Source: an uncultured bacterium (GTDB lineage Bacteria > Bacillota > Clostridia > Oscillospirales > Acutalibacteraceae). From it: DNA of 18,152 nt. A program made the translations under genes and the position numbers. Below, piece by piece: positions 6,824 to 13,554 of this stretch. The stretch spans positions 1 through 18,152 of the forward strand of contig CAKXIK010000050.1 of assembly GCA_934875675.1 (NCBI GenBank), given 5' to 3'. Within the stretch, counting starts at the first letter, position 1; the number at the start of each line of letters is the position of its first letter. The notes beneath the pieces are model-generated. The model did no database searches. It saw only the letters and a list, made by a program, of their open reading frames with translations, and was not told where the DNA came from.

Positions 6824-7648
6824 TTATAACACTTTGGAAAGGAACTCTTGTGTACGCTGATTTTTCGGATGTGTAAAGAATTCCTGCGGAGGAGCTTCCT
6901 CTGAAATAATGCCGCCGTCCATGAATAATACACGGGTGGCAACTTCACGGGCAAATCCCATCTCGTGTGTCACAATCACCATCGTCATGCCTTCGTCGGC
7001 GAGCTGCTTAATCAGATCGAGAACCTCGCCAACCATTTCAGGGTCGAGCGCCGAAGTAGGCTCATCAAATAACATCACCTTTGGATTCATGGCAAGTGCA
7101 CGGATAATGGCGATTCTTTGCTTTTGCCCGCCGGAAAGCGTGGAAGGGTAAACATCGGCCTTTTCCTGCAGTCCGATCCGATCCAGTAATTTTTTTGCAT
7201 GAGCACGTTCTTCCGCCATAATCTGCCTTTTCGTGATTGAAGTGTCGGGCAAGGGCTTCTTTTCTTTGCGAAATACGTTTGCCAGCCGGGTAAAAAATGC
7301 ATTGCGTGCATGCTTTTTGCGTTCGCTGTTGCGGATATGAACCGGCGCAAGCATAATATTTTGCAGAACCGTTTTGTTGTTGAACAGGTTGAACTGTTGG
7401 AATACCATACCAATATGGCGGCGGTGCAAATTGATATTCACCCGCATGTCCGCCAAATCTTCGCCCTCAAAAATGATGGAACCGCTGGTTGGGTCTTCCA
7501 TACAATTCAAGCAGCGGAGAAAAGTACTTTTGCCGCTGCCGGAGGGGCCGATGATCGCAACTTTTTCACCCTCACTGATGGTAACATTGATGCCTTTGAG
7601 CACTTGTAGCTCGCCGTAGTTTTTTTTCAAATCAATTACGTCGATCAC
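6824..7648 (-). CDS. Polar amino acid ABC transporter ATP-binding protein (GlnQ-like)
   Basis: A 274-residue ATPase of the polar amino-acid uptake family. It shows Walker A GPSGSGKST (34-42), Q-loop VFQQFNLF near 84-85, signature LSGGQ (171-175), Walker B VMLFDE (191-196) and the H-loop VTHEMGFA. The family is usually about 240 residues; the excess comes from a basic insertion of some 34 residues (about 113-146) between the Q-loop and the signature. The GTG start overlaps the end of the permease gene by 17 bases, and AAGGAG lies 11 bases upstream, so translation is coupled. It ends the three-gene operon. Confidence 0.95.
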   Translation of the reverse strand: MIDVIDLKKNYGELQVLKGINVTISEGEKVAIIGPSGSGKSTFLRCLNCMEDPTSGSIIFEGEDLADMRVNINLHRRHIGMVFQQFNLFNNKTVLQNIMLAPVHIRNSERKKHARNAFFTRLANVFRKEKKPLPDTSITKRQIMAEERAHAKKLLDRIGLQEKADVYPSTLSGGQKQRIAIIRALAMNPKVMLFDEPTSALDPEMVGEVLDLIKQLADEGMTMVIVTHEMGFAREVATRVLFMDGGIISEEAPPQEFFTHPKNQRTQEFLSKVL

Positions 7649-8342
7649 TTTTTCTCAGGCTCCTTTCCATCAGCTTAATCATCATGGAAATCATCAACAC
7701 CAGAACAATATAGATCAGCGCCATCACAAGGTACGGCACCATGAATTCATAAGAATTGGATCCGATGCTGTTGAACGCAACATACAGGTCTGCCGCGCCG
7801 ACAAAGCTGACGACAGAGGTTTCCTTGATGAGTGTAATAAATTCGTTGCCGAGTGTGGGCAGAATGTTTTTGATTGCCTGCGGTACGACGATGCGTGTCA
7901 TAGCAACCGAATAGCTCAGCCCGACGGCACGTCCGGCTTCCAGCTGTCCCGGATCAACCGAAAGAATGCCGCTGCGCATGATTTCAGAAACATACGCACC
8001 GCTATTGAGGCCAAAAACAAGAATACAAACATTCAGCGAAGGCCAGTTGGCACCAAACAGGGGCAGCAAAACATAATAAGCCACCAAAAGCTGAACCACA
8101 ATCGGCGTTCCGCGGAACAAGCCAACATAAAAGCTGCAGATTCCGTTAAGAATGCGCGGAAATAGACGGTATTTAGGAAATACGCGCACTACTGCAATCA
8201 ATGTGCCGACCACGATACCGATCAGCAGACCGAGCACCGCGATCAGCACGGTATTTTTCAAGCCGGTCAGAACATACGACGAGCCATTTTGGTTGATGAA
8301 TATGTCCCAAAAATTTTGGAGCTTGGATTCAAAGTTCCCCAT
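7632..8342 (-). CDS. Polar amino acid ABC transporter permease
   Basis: A 236-residue membrane subunit of the HisM/GlnP family. About five hydrophobic segments are visible, starting with YVLTGLKNTVLIAVLGLLIG. The family EAA-like loop reads EAGRAVGLSYSVAMTRIVVPQAI, where the ATPase docks, and NEFITLIKETSV follows. ATG 8342 has AAAGGGGAAG upstream. It is the second gene of the operon, 88 bases after the binding-protein gene, with a strong hairpin (8369-8395) in the gap, and it overlaps the ATPase gene by 17 bases. Confidence 0.95.
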   Translation of the reverse strand: MGNFESKLQNFWDIFINQNGSSYVLTGLKNTVLIAVLGLLIGIVVGTLIAVVRVFPKYRLFPRILNGICSFYVGLFRGTPIVVQLLVAYYVLLPLFGANWPSLNVCILVFGLNSGAYVSEIMRSGILSVDPGQLEAGRAVGLSYSVAMTRIVVPQAIKNILPTLGNEFITLIKETSVVSFVGAADLYVAFNSIGSNSYEFMVPYLVMALIYIVLVLMISMMIKLMERSLRKSDRRN

Positions 8343-8368
8343 GACACTTCCCCTTTATACAATAATAT

Positions 8369-8395
8369 CCCCGCTCCATTTTTGTGGGAGCGGGG
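8369..8395 (-). other. GC-rich intercistronic hairpin, no U-tract
   Basis: CCCCGCTCC (8369-8377) pairs perfectly with GGAGCGGGG (8387-8395). On the transcribed minus strand it is followed by ATATTATT instead of a T run. It lies between the abundant binding-protein gene and the permease gene, so it may protect the upstream mRNA from exonucleases or act as a partial terminator that lowers permease and ATPase expression. Confidence 0.7.
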
Positions 8396-8430
8396 CCGCT
8401 TTATGTTTCAATCGGAGCGGGTCAGGCGAA

Positions 8431-9288
8431 TCAGTTATTCTTGTTCATTGCATCGCTGATGCATTTGGCAGGTGCTTCGTCGATGACCACAAGCTTGATA
8501 TTGCCGTTAATCATATCCTGCACGGCAAGCGAGCCATTCTTATAGCCGGTGCACTGCAGATTGGAGAAGCCGGGGAACTCCCATTCCTCGTCGCCCTTGA
8601 TGTACTTTTCACCGGTGGTGCCGGTCTGGCAGCCAACCTTCGCGGAAGAAATGCCTTTGAGCACATTTTCCACATCCTCGACGGTTTTGCAGCTGTCAAA
8701 GGAGGTATCGCTGTCCATGACAATCAGCTTCTGTGCTGCGTCATAGTATTTATCGGAGAAAGTAACGTACTCCTTGCGGTCTTCCTTGACGGTCAAACCA
8801 GCCATTGCGATGTTTGCTTTGCCCTGGCTGACGGAGAGGCATACAGCGTCAAAGTCCATGTTGGAAATTACAAGCTCTTTGCCAAGGAATTTGGCAAGGC
8901 CTGCGGCGATTTCCATGTCGATGCCGTAAAAGGTGTCACCCTTCATGTACTCAAACGGCTCAAATTGAGCGTTTGTGGCAACAACAAGCTGATCCTTTGA
9001 AGTGTCCAGCGCAGCGGAGGTCACGCCTTCGGGGGTTCCGTCACCGAAATACTTGTTGCAGATGGTATCAAAGGTGCCGTCTTTTTTAATCTGGGCAATG
9101 TACTCATTAACTTTGGCGAGAAGCTCGTCATTGTCTTTTTCCACACCGAATGCATATTCTTCCTGTGTCAGTTGAATGTCGATTACCTTCACCTTTTTGT
9201 TGGCGGCACCACTGTTGGAGCAGCCAATCAGCGAAGCGGCCATTACAACGGCAAGGAGTGTTGCGCAGATTTTAGTCAGCTTTTTCAT
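8431..9288 (-). CDS. Amino acid ABC transporter substrate-binding lipoprotein, apparently circularly permuted
   Basis: A 285-residue lipoprotein of solute-binding family 3. The signal peptide ends in lipobox LIGC with the lipidated Cys at 23. Residues 33-82 (LTQEEYAFGVEKDNDELL, then IKKDGTFDTICNKYFG) match the part that normally ends such proteins. Residues 99-285 then give the usual beginning (LVVATNAQFEPFEY, GIDMEIAAGLAKFLG, AMAGLTVKEDRKEYVTFSD) and stop after VVIDEAPAKC, just where the final segment would normally start. The two parts are joined by a linker at 83-98. The order is thus a circular permutation. The ligand-contact residues (Arg in KEDR, Asp in VVIDEAP) are kept. ATG 9288 follows GAGGAGGAA. 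Likely ligand is a polar amino acid; which one is unknown. Confidence 0.93.
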   Translation of the reverse strand: MKKLTKICATLLAVVMAASLIGCSNSGAANKKVKVIDIQLTQEEYAFGVEKDNDELLAKVNEYIAQIKKDGTFDTICNKYFGDGTPEGVTSAALDTSKDQLVVATNAQFEPFEYMKGDTFYGIDMEIAAGLAKFLGKELVISNMDFDAVCLSVSQGKANIAMAGLTVKEDRKEYVTFSDKYYDAAQKLIVMDSDTSFDSCKTVEDVENVLKGISSAKVGCQTGTTGEKYIKGDEEWEFPGFSNLQCTGYKNGSLAVQDMINGNIKLVVIDEAPAKCISDAMNKNN

Positions 9289-9334
9289 TTCTGAATTTCC
9301 TCCTCAAAATTTGTGTTTCGTTTAGAATGCATTT

Positions 9335-9363
9335 ATTATACGACATGTCAACGAATAAATCAA
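9335..9363 (-). promoter_or_regulatory. Promoter of the amino acid ABC transporter operon
   Basis: On the minus strand TTGATT (9363-9358) is followed after 17 bases by a perfect TATAAT (9340-9335). A TTGACA inside the spacer is too close to the -10 to serve as -35. The leader to the lipoprotein ATG is about 40 bases. Confidence 0.75.
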
Positions 9364-9540
9364 CCGTAAAAATGTATAAAGATGCAAACTTTTTTTGCTA
9401 TACTCTCGTGAAATCTCATTATTCCTGCTTTAGCATTTTATATTAAGATTCCCAATCAAAGTATGCTTGGAATATTCAATGCAAGGTTTATCAAATAAAA
9501 TGAATAATATTTCATTCACGAAGTGTGGAACAGGCTCGGC

Positions 9541-9569
9541 TTGCTGATGTGGTGCAGATATGCTATACT
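9541..9569 (+). promoter_or_regulatory. Promoter of the deacylase-cyclase-MATE unit
   Basis: TTGCTG (9541-9546) and TATACT (9564-9569) are spaced by 17 bases, with a TG one base upstream of the -10 (9561-9562). The leader to ATG 9608 is about 30 bases. Confidence 0.65.
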
Positions 9570-9607
9570 GAAATGCAGACAAGGATGAAACGGAAAGGGA
9601 GAGTATC

Positions 9608-10099
9608 ATGGCAGCCGAATTAAAAACAAATGCAATGCGGATTCTGGAGCGAGAGAAAATCCGCTATCAGATTCACGAATACGAAAGCGGAGACGGCTTG
9701 ATTGACGGCATTTCTGCTGCACATAAAATGGGAATCTCCGAAGAAAAGGTGTATAAAACCATCGTCACCAAAGGGTGCGGACGCGATTATTTTGTGTTTG
9801 TGGTGCCGGTGGCAAAGGAGATTGACCTCAAGGCGGCTGCACGCGCGGTGGGGGAAAAATCTGTTGCGCTGATTCCGGTTGCGGATTTGAACAAGGTGAC
9901 GGGCTATATCCGCGGCGGGTGTTCTCCGGTCGGCATGAAGAAGCAATTTGTGACCGTGCTGGATGCATCCTGTTCCGCGCTCGATACCATGGTGGTGAGC
10001 GCAGGAAAAATCGGTCATCAGGTGGAGCTTGCGCCGGCAGATTTGCAGCGCGCAGTGCAGGCAAGGCTTGCACCGGTTGCATGTGATGCAGTCAAATAA
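9608..10099 (+). CDS. ybaK: Cys-tRNA(Pro)/Cys-tRNA(Cys) deacylase YbaK/EbsC family
   Basis: A 163-residue editing-domain protein that hydrolyses cysteine from mischarged tRNA(Pro). The N-terminus TNAMRILEREKIRYQIHEYE, the motif VYKTIVT with the expected catalytic Lys50, KEIDLKAAARAVGEKSVALI and GYIRGGCSPVGMKK are typical of YbaK. Length agrees with the family. ATG 9608 follows AAAGGGAG. It is first in a tight plus-strand unit: the cyclase-family gene begins 17 bases after its stop. Confidence 0.95.
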   Translation: MAAELKTNAMRILEREKIRYQIHEYESGDGLIDGISAAHKMGISEEKVYKTIVTKGCGRDYFVFVVPVAKEIDLKAAARAVGEKSVALIPVADLNKVTGYIRGGCSPVGMKKQFVTVLDASCSALDTMVVSAGKIGHQVELAPADLQRAVQARLAPVACDAVK

Positions 10100-10116
10100 C
10101 GACGGAGGCGGTAAAG

Positions 10117-10698
10117 GTGAAGGTGTATGATATTTCGCGTGAATTGCTTTCTGCTCCGGTCTATCCGGGCGATCCTGCGCCCTCGCTGCACCCGCTTCAG
10201 GTAATCGGAACCGAATGCGAGGCAAATGTTTCGCAGCTTTCCTGCTGTGTTCATGCGGGAACCCATGTGGATGCGCCGCTGCATTATCTGCACAACGGCA
10301 GGTCAATCGAACAGTTGGCACCGGAGCATTTTGTGGGGCCGTGCTCTGTGATTACGGTAACCGGACTGCTGACAGGGAGCGATTTGGAGAAGGTACTGCC
10401 GCATTGCCAAAAGCGGATTTTGCTGCACGGCGACGGAGCTGCGTTTTTAACCCAAAGTGCCGCGTTTGTGCTGGCGGATGCCGGGGTTTTGCTCGTTGGA
10501 ACCGATGCGCTTTCGATTGCGCCGCCAAACGAGGAAGCACCTCCCCACCGGGAACTGCTCGGCAGAGGAATCCCAGTGCTGGAGGGTTTGCGATTGGATG
10601 GCATTGCAGACGGAGATTATCTGCTCAGTGCGCTGCCGCTCAAGCTTGCCGGTTCGGATGCTGCCCCGGCGCGTGCCGTATTAATGGAGAATATTTGA
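10117..10698 (+). CDS. Cyclase family protein (kynurenine formamidase-like metal hydrolase)
   Basis: A 193-residue member of the cyclase/KynB-like fold (PF04199). The metal-binding motif HAGTHVDAPLH spans residues 46-56, with His46, His50, Asp52 and His56 preserved, and the N-terminus VYDISRELLSAPVYPGDP is typical. Enzymes of the family include arylformamidase and isatin hydrolase; the substrate here cannot be told, and no kynurenine-pathway gene is nearby. The GTG start follows GGAGGCGG by about 5 bases. It sits between the deacylase and a MATE exporter and is likely cotranscribed with both. Confidence 0.88.
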   Translation: MKVYDISRELLSAPVYPGDPAPSLHPLQVIGTECEANVSQLSCCVHAGTHVDAPLHYLHNGRSIEQLAPEHFVGPCSVITVTGLLTGSDLEKVLPHCQKRILLHGDGAAFLTQSAAFVLADAGVLLVGTDALSIAPPNEEAPPHRELLGRGIPVLEGLRLDGIADGDYLLSALPLKLAGSDAAPARAVLMENI

Positions 10699-10724
10699 AT
10701 CAATAAAATTAAAGGATGGCTTTG

Positions 10725-12131
10725 ATGAAAGAAAAAAGAGTGACAGCTTCTGTGGCTGCAATTGGCTCCGGGCAGGAACGTGCTTCGTTTTACCGCTCTG
10801 TGTTTTCCCTGGTGATTCCAATGGCATTGCAGAATTTAATCAATGTGGCGGTTTCGTCTGCGGACGTGATTATGCTGGGAAGAGTGGGAGAAACGGAGCT
10901 TTCGGGCGCATCGCTTGCCGGTCAGGTGCAGTTTATTATGACCCTGATTCTGTTCGGGCTTTCGTCCGGTGCAGCGGTTCTGACGGCGCAGTATTGGGGC
11001 AAGCGCGATATCCGCACGATTGAGCGCGTACTGGGAATTGCAATGCGCTTTGCGTTAATTGTAGGTTTACTTTTCACGGCTGCGGTCTGGATTGCGCCCG
11101 AACCGATTATGCGCATTTTTACCCCGGAGCAGCCGGTGATTGACGAGGGGGTAAAATACCTCAAAATAATATCCTTTTCGTATATTTTCACTGCTTTTAC
11201 ACAAATTTATCTGAATGTGATGCGCAGTGTGGAGCGGGTTATGATTGCCACTGCTGTTTACTTAATCTCCTTGGTGCTGAATATTTCACTCAATGCGGTG
11301 CTGATTTTCGGCTTGCTCGGCTTCCCGGCAATGGGTGTTTCCGGTGCTGCGCGGGCAACGGTGATTGCGCGGCTGACAGAGTTTGCAATTGTTGTGTTCT
11401 ATAGCCTGCGCATCAACCGGCAGGTGTGCTTTCGTGTGCGGGATCTTTTTGCAAGGCATCCTGCATTATTCCGTGATTTTATGAAGTATTCGCTGCCTGT
11501 GACGGCGAATGAGATGCTTTGGGGCTTGGGTGTTTCGGTCAATTCCCTTGTGATTGGTCATATGGGACAGGCTGCGGTAGCGGCAAATTCTGCGGCACAG
11601 GTGGTTCGTCAGCTGGCGACAGTCGTTTCCTTCGGCATCGCGAATGCAACGGCAATTCTGATCGGCAAAGCGATCGGCTCCGGGAGAGAGGATTTGGCAC
11701 TCGTTTACGGCAAGCGGTTTGCGCGGCTGACCCTTGCTGCGGGGCTGCTGGGTGCCGCGGTGGTACTGGCGGTGCGCCCGGTTGTGCTCAATGTGATGGG
11801 TCTGGGAGCAGAGGCAAGCGGTTACCTTTCCTTTATGATGTTTGTGATGTCTTACTTTGTACTGGGGCAATCCTACAACACAACGATGGTTGTGGGGGTA
11901 TTCCGTGCCGGAGGAGACACCAAGTTCGGGCTTTTGATTGATTCAACGATTATGTGGGGCGTTTCCATTTTACTGGGCGCATTGGGTGCTTTTGTATTTC
12001 ACTGGAGCGTTCCGCTGGTTTATGTGCTGTTGATGAGTGATGAAATCATCAAGCTTCCGCTTACCACATGGCGATATCTTTCTAAAAAGTGGCTGCGCAA
12101 TGTCACAAGAGAAGAAGCATCCCAAGCATAG
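10725..12131 (+). CDS. MATE family efflux transporter
   Basis: A 468-residue multidrug and toxin extrusion protein with about twelve hydrophobic segments in two repeats. The first, SLVIPMALQNLINVAVSSAD followed by VIMLGRVGETELSGASLAGQ, and the internal second copy, FMKYSLPVTANEMLWGLGVS, are classic MatE starts. The drive is a Na+ or H+ gradient; the substrate is unknown. ATG 10725 was preferred to ATG 10716 because AAAGGA (10711-10716) abuts the latter. The gene follows the cyclase gene by 26 bases. No terminator was found after it; a possible sigma-E promoter for the next pair overlaps its final codons. Confidence 0.95.
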   Translation: MKEKRVTASVAAIGSGQERASFYRSVFSLVIPMALQNLINVAVSSADVIMLGRVGETELSGASLAGQVQFIMTLILFGLSSGAAVLTAQYWGKRDIRTIERVLGIAMRFALIVGLLFTAAVWIAPEPIMRIFTPEQPVIDEGVKYLKIISFSYIFTAFTQIYLNVMRSVERVMIATAVYLISLVLNISLNAVLIFGLLGFPAMGVSGAARATVIARLTEFAIVVFYSLRINRQVCFRVRDLFARHPALFRDFMKYSLPVTANEMLWGLGVSVNSLVIGHMGQAAVAANSAAQVVRQLATVVSFGIANATAILIGKAIGSGREDLALVYGKRFARLTLAAGLLGAAVVLAVRPVVLNVMGLGAEASGYLSFMMFVMSYFVLGQSYNTTMVVGVFRAGGDTKFGLLIDSTIMWGVSILLGALGAFVFHWSVPLVYVLLMSDEIIKLPLTTWRYLSKKWLRNVTREEASQA

Positions 12132-12154
12132 AAAACATGTTGTCCGCATATGAT
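12126..12154 (+). promoter_or_regulatory. Possible sigma-E-like (mother-cell) promoter
   Basis: GCATAGA (12126-12132), 14 bases, CATATGAT (12147-12154) has the spacing of the sigma-E consensus (KMATATT, 14-15 bases, CATACAHT) and matches it at 5 of 7 and 6 of 8 positions. It precedes a SpoIVFA/SpoIVFB-like gene pair, which is under sigma-E in Bacillus. The match is imperfect. Confidence 0.35.
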
Positions 12155-12211
12155 TCAGCAAAGGAATTTGGCCCGGTTTTCTTTTTTCGGGCGGAAAGGA
12201 TGCGCAGAATC

Positions 12212-12805
12212 ATGACGGAAAACGAAAGAAAACGCGAGGATTCCACGGAATTTACATTTATTAACCGAAATACAGGGAGAAAAAACACCAAAGAACCATT
12301 TGGTGGAGCGGTTTGCCCTTCCCAGGGGGGATATCCGGCGGAACATCGCGAGTTGACAGAGAATGAATCCGGCGAACCGGAAAGCTTTTTTGAAGAATCT
12401 TCCCGGTCGGAACTTCCGTTCTCTTCCCAGAAAAAAAAGCCGTTGAGGGGAATCGGTTTTGTGCTCGCAGTGCAAACCGTGCTTGCGCTGTTGCTGGTGA
12501 TTGGTGCGGTTGCAGTGCGTTTGATCGGCGGAGAAACTGCACAAAAAATTACGGCGCAATATTACCAGCTGACCGAATCGGGTGCAGTGGACTTAAAATC
12601 GCTCTTTACACCCCTGGAATCGGGAACGTCTGTGTCGTCCGGAACCAATGCTTCATCCGGACAAGAAAGTGTTTCGGGTGCCCCCTCTTCGGCAAAAGAA
12701 AACGCGCAGGAATCAGCCGCCGCCTCAGAAGGGCAAACAGCTTCTCCGGCTGCAGATTCTGCGGTGACCAGTACTGCCGTGCAATCAGCCGGTTCCGAGG
12801 GGTGA
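12212..12805 (+). CDS. Single-pass membrane protein, possible SpoIVFA-like partner
   Basis: A 197-residue protein not recognised from sequence alone. Residues 1-77 are hydrophilic and charged (predicted cytosolic), a lone transmembrane helix spans about 81-105 (GFVLAVQTVLALLLVIGAVA), a short segment ITAQYYQLTESGAVDLKSLF follows, and residues ~137-197 are a Ser/Ala/Gly-rich low-complexity tail. The gene stops 3 bases before an M50 protease gene, and the spoIVFA-spoIVFB pair has this order and topology. Unlike Bacillus SpoIVFA and the M23-type proteins common at this locus in clostridia, no LytM/M23 domain follows the helix. ATG 12212 was chosen for the upstream GGAAAGGA; ATG 12200 overlaps that site. 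Confidence 0.65.
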   Translation: MTENERKREDSTEFTFINRNTGRKNTKEPFGGAVCPSQGGYPAEHRELTENESGEPESFFEESSRSELPFSSQKKKPLRGIGFVLAVQTVLALLLVIGAVAVRLIGGETAQKITAQYYQLTESGAVDLKSLFTPLESGTSVSSGTNASSGQESVSGAPSSAKENAQESAAASEGQTASPAADSAVTSTAVQSAGSEG

Positions 12806-12808
12806 CAC

Positions 12809-13447
12809 ATGGTGCACCGACCGCATTTTTTGCCCCTTACCTTCAAACTCTTCGGCTGCCGGGTGGAAATTGACCTGTTTTTTTGTGCAGGGCTTGCCCT
12901 GGTGATTCTGCTCGACCCAACGGGCACCGTTTGCTGGTGTGTGGTTGCAGCGGCATTGCATGAGATGGGACATATGGTTACCATGACGGCGTTAGGCTAC
13001 ACTCCCTGCACGCTGCGGCTGACTGCCTTTGGTGCGCGGCTGCAGCACACCGGTCCGATTACGCAGACATACTGGAAGGATTTCCTCGTTTCCGTTTCCG
13101 GACCGATTTGCAACATTGTTTCTTTTTCGCTGTTGCTTGCGCTTGGCAGTTTTTCGCCGCCTGCAGTTTGGCAGGCGGTGCGCGTTCCTGCTTATACACA
13201 TCTGGCGCTGGGTGCATTCAATCTTTTGCCGGTGGAACCGCTGGATGGCGGTCAGGCGGTCAGTGCTGTGATTCACCGCCTTTTTTCGGTAGAAAAAGCG
13301 GATGTAATTATGAATTTTATTACATTTTTCTTTTTGCTTCCGCTTGGCATTGCAGGCTTTTTTGTGCTGCTGCGTTCGCGGTGCAACTATTCGCTGCTGG
13401 TGCTTACCGTTTATCTTACTGCACTTTTTGTGCTCAAACGGCGTTGA
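12809..13447 (+). CDS. M50 site-2 metalloprotease, SpoIVFB-like
   Basis: A 212-residue intramembrane zinc protease. The zinc motif HEMGH is at 51-55 in a hydrophobic helix, and the third-ligand motif NLLPVEPLDGG is at 138-148 (Asp146). About five to six hydrophobic segments are present. Size and motif spacing resemble SpoIVFB, which cleaves pro-sigma-K in the sporulating mother cell, and the neighbouring single-pass protein and downstream TIGR03960/TIGR03936 genes are the usual context of that gene in clostridia; the role is therefore inferred. No CBS domain follows, unlike some SpoIVFB. ATG 12809 overlaps the region of GAGGGGTGA and is coupled to the upstream gene. Confidence 0.88.
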   Translation: MVHRPHFLPLTFKLFGCRVEIDLFFCAGLALVILLDPTGTVCWCVVAAALHEMGHMVTMTALGYTPCTLRLTAFGARLQHTGPITQTYWKDFLVSVSGPICNIVSFSLLLALGSFSPPAVWQAVRVPAYTHLALGAFNLLPVEPLDGGQAVSAVIHRLFSVEKADVIMNFITFFFLLPLGIAGFFVLLRSRCNYSLLVLTVYLTALFVLKRR

Positions 13448-13472
13448 AATATCATCCGTTTTGGGGTAGAAT
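13444..13472 (+). promoter_or_regulatory. Candidate promoter of the radical SAM gene pair
   Basis: TTGAAA (13444-13449), 17 bases, TAGAAT (13467-13472). It overlaps the stop of the M50 gene and would start transcription near 13479. Confidence 0.45.
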
Positions 13473-13481
13473 AAAAAGGAA

Positions 13482-13526
13482 ATGAAAAAAGGCCATGTGC
13501 CGAAAGGAATGAATCAATATCATTAA
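13482..13526 (+). other. Possible 14-codon upstream open frame (MKKGHVPKGMNQYH)
   Basis: ATG 13482 lies just behind AAAAAGGA and opens a 14-codon frame ending in TAA 13524-13526. It is in a different frame from the TIGR03960 gene and overlaps the region that, by homology, encodes that protein's true N-terminus. It could be a coupling leader, a sign of a frameshift, or chance. Confidence 0.25.
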
Positions 13527-13554
13527 TCAGGAGATCGAATCCTTTCTGCTTGAG

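Larger units (their letters stand above)
9289..9607. other. Divergent intergenic region, 319 bases
   Basis: This AT-rich gap separates the minus-strand ABC operon from the plus-strand deacylase unit. It holds the minus-strand promoter (9335-9363), the plus-strand promoter (9541-9569) and the two ribosome binding sites. The middle part, about 9370-9540, has no open frame, repeat or strong hairpin that I can support; an isolated TATACT at 9399-9404 lacks a matching -35. Confidence 0.7.

Noticed and set aside
8152..9000. A 282-codon plus-strand frame opposite the permease and binding-protein genes
   Set aside because: It is a shadow of two well-supported minus-strand genes and crosses their junction without any protein motif.
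9370..9540. Search for a T-box or other riboswitch in the divergent intergenic region
   Set aside because: No T-box bulge sequence, specifier stem or terminator was found, and the nearest plus-strand promoter lies downstream of this stretch.
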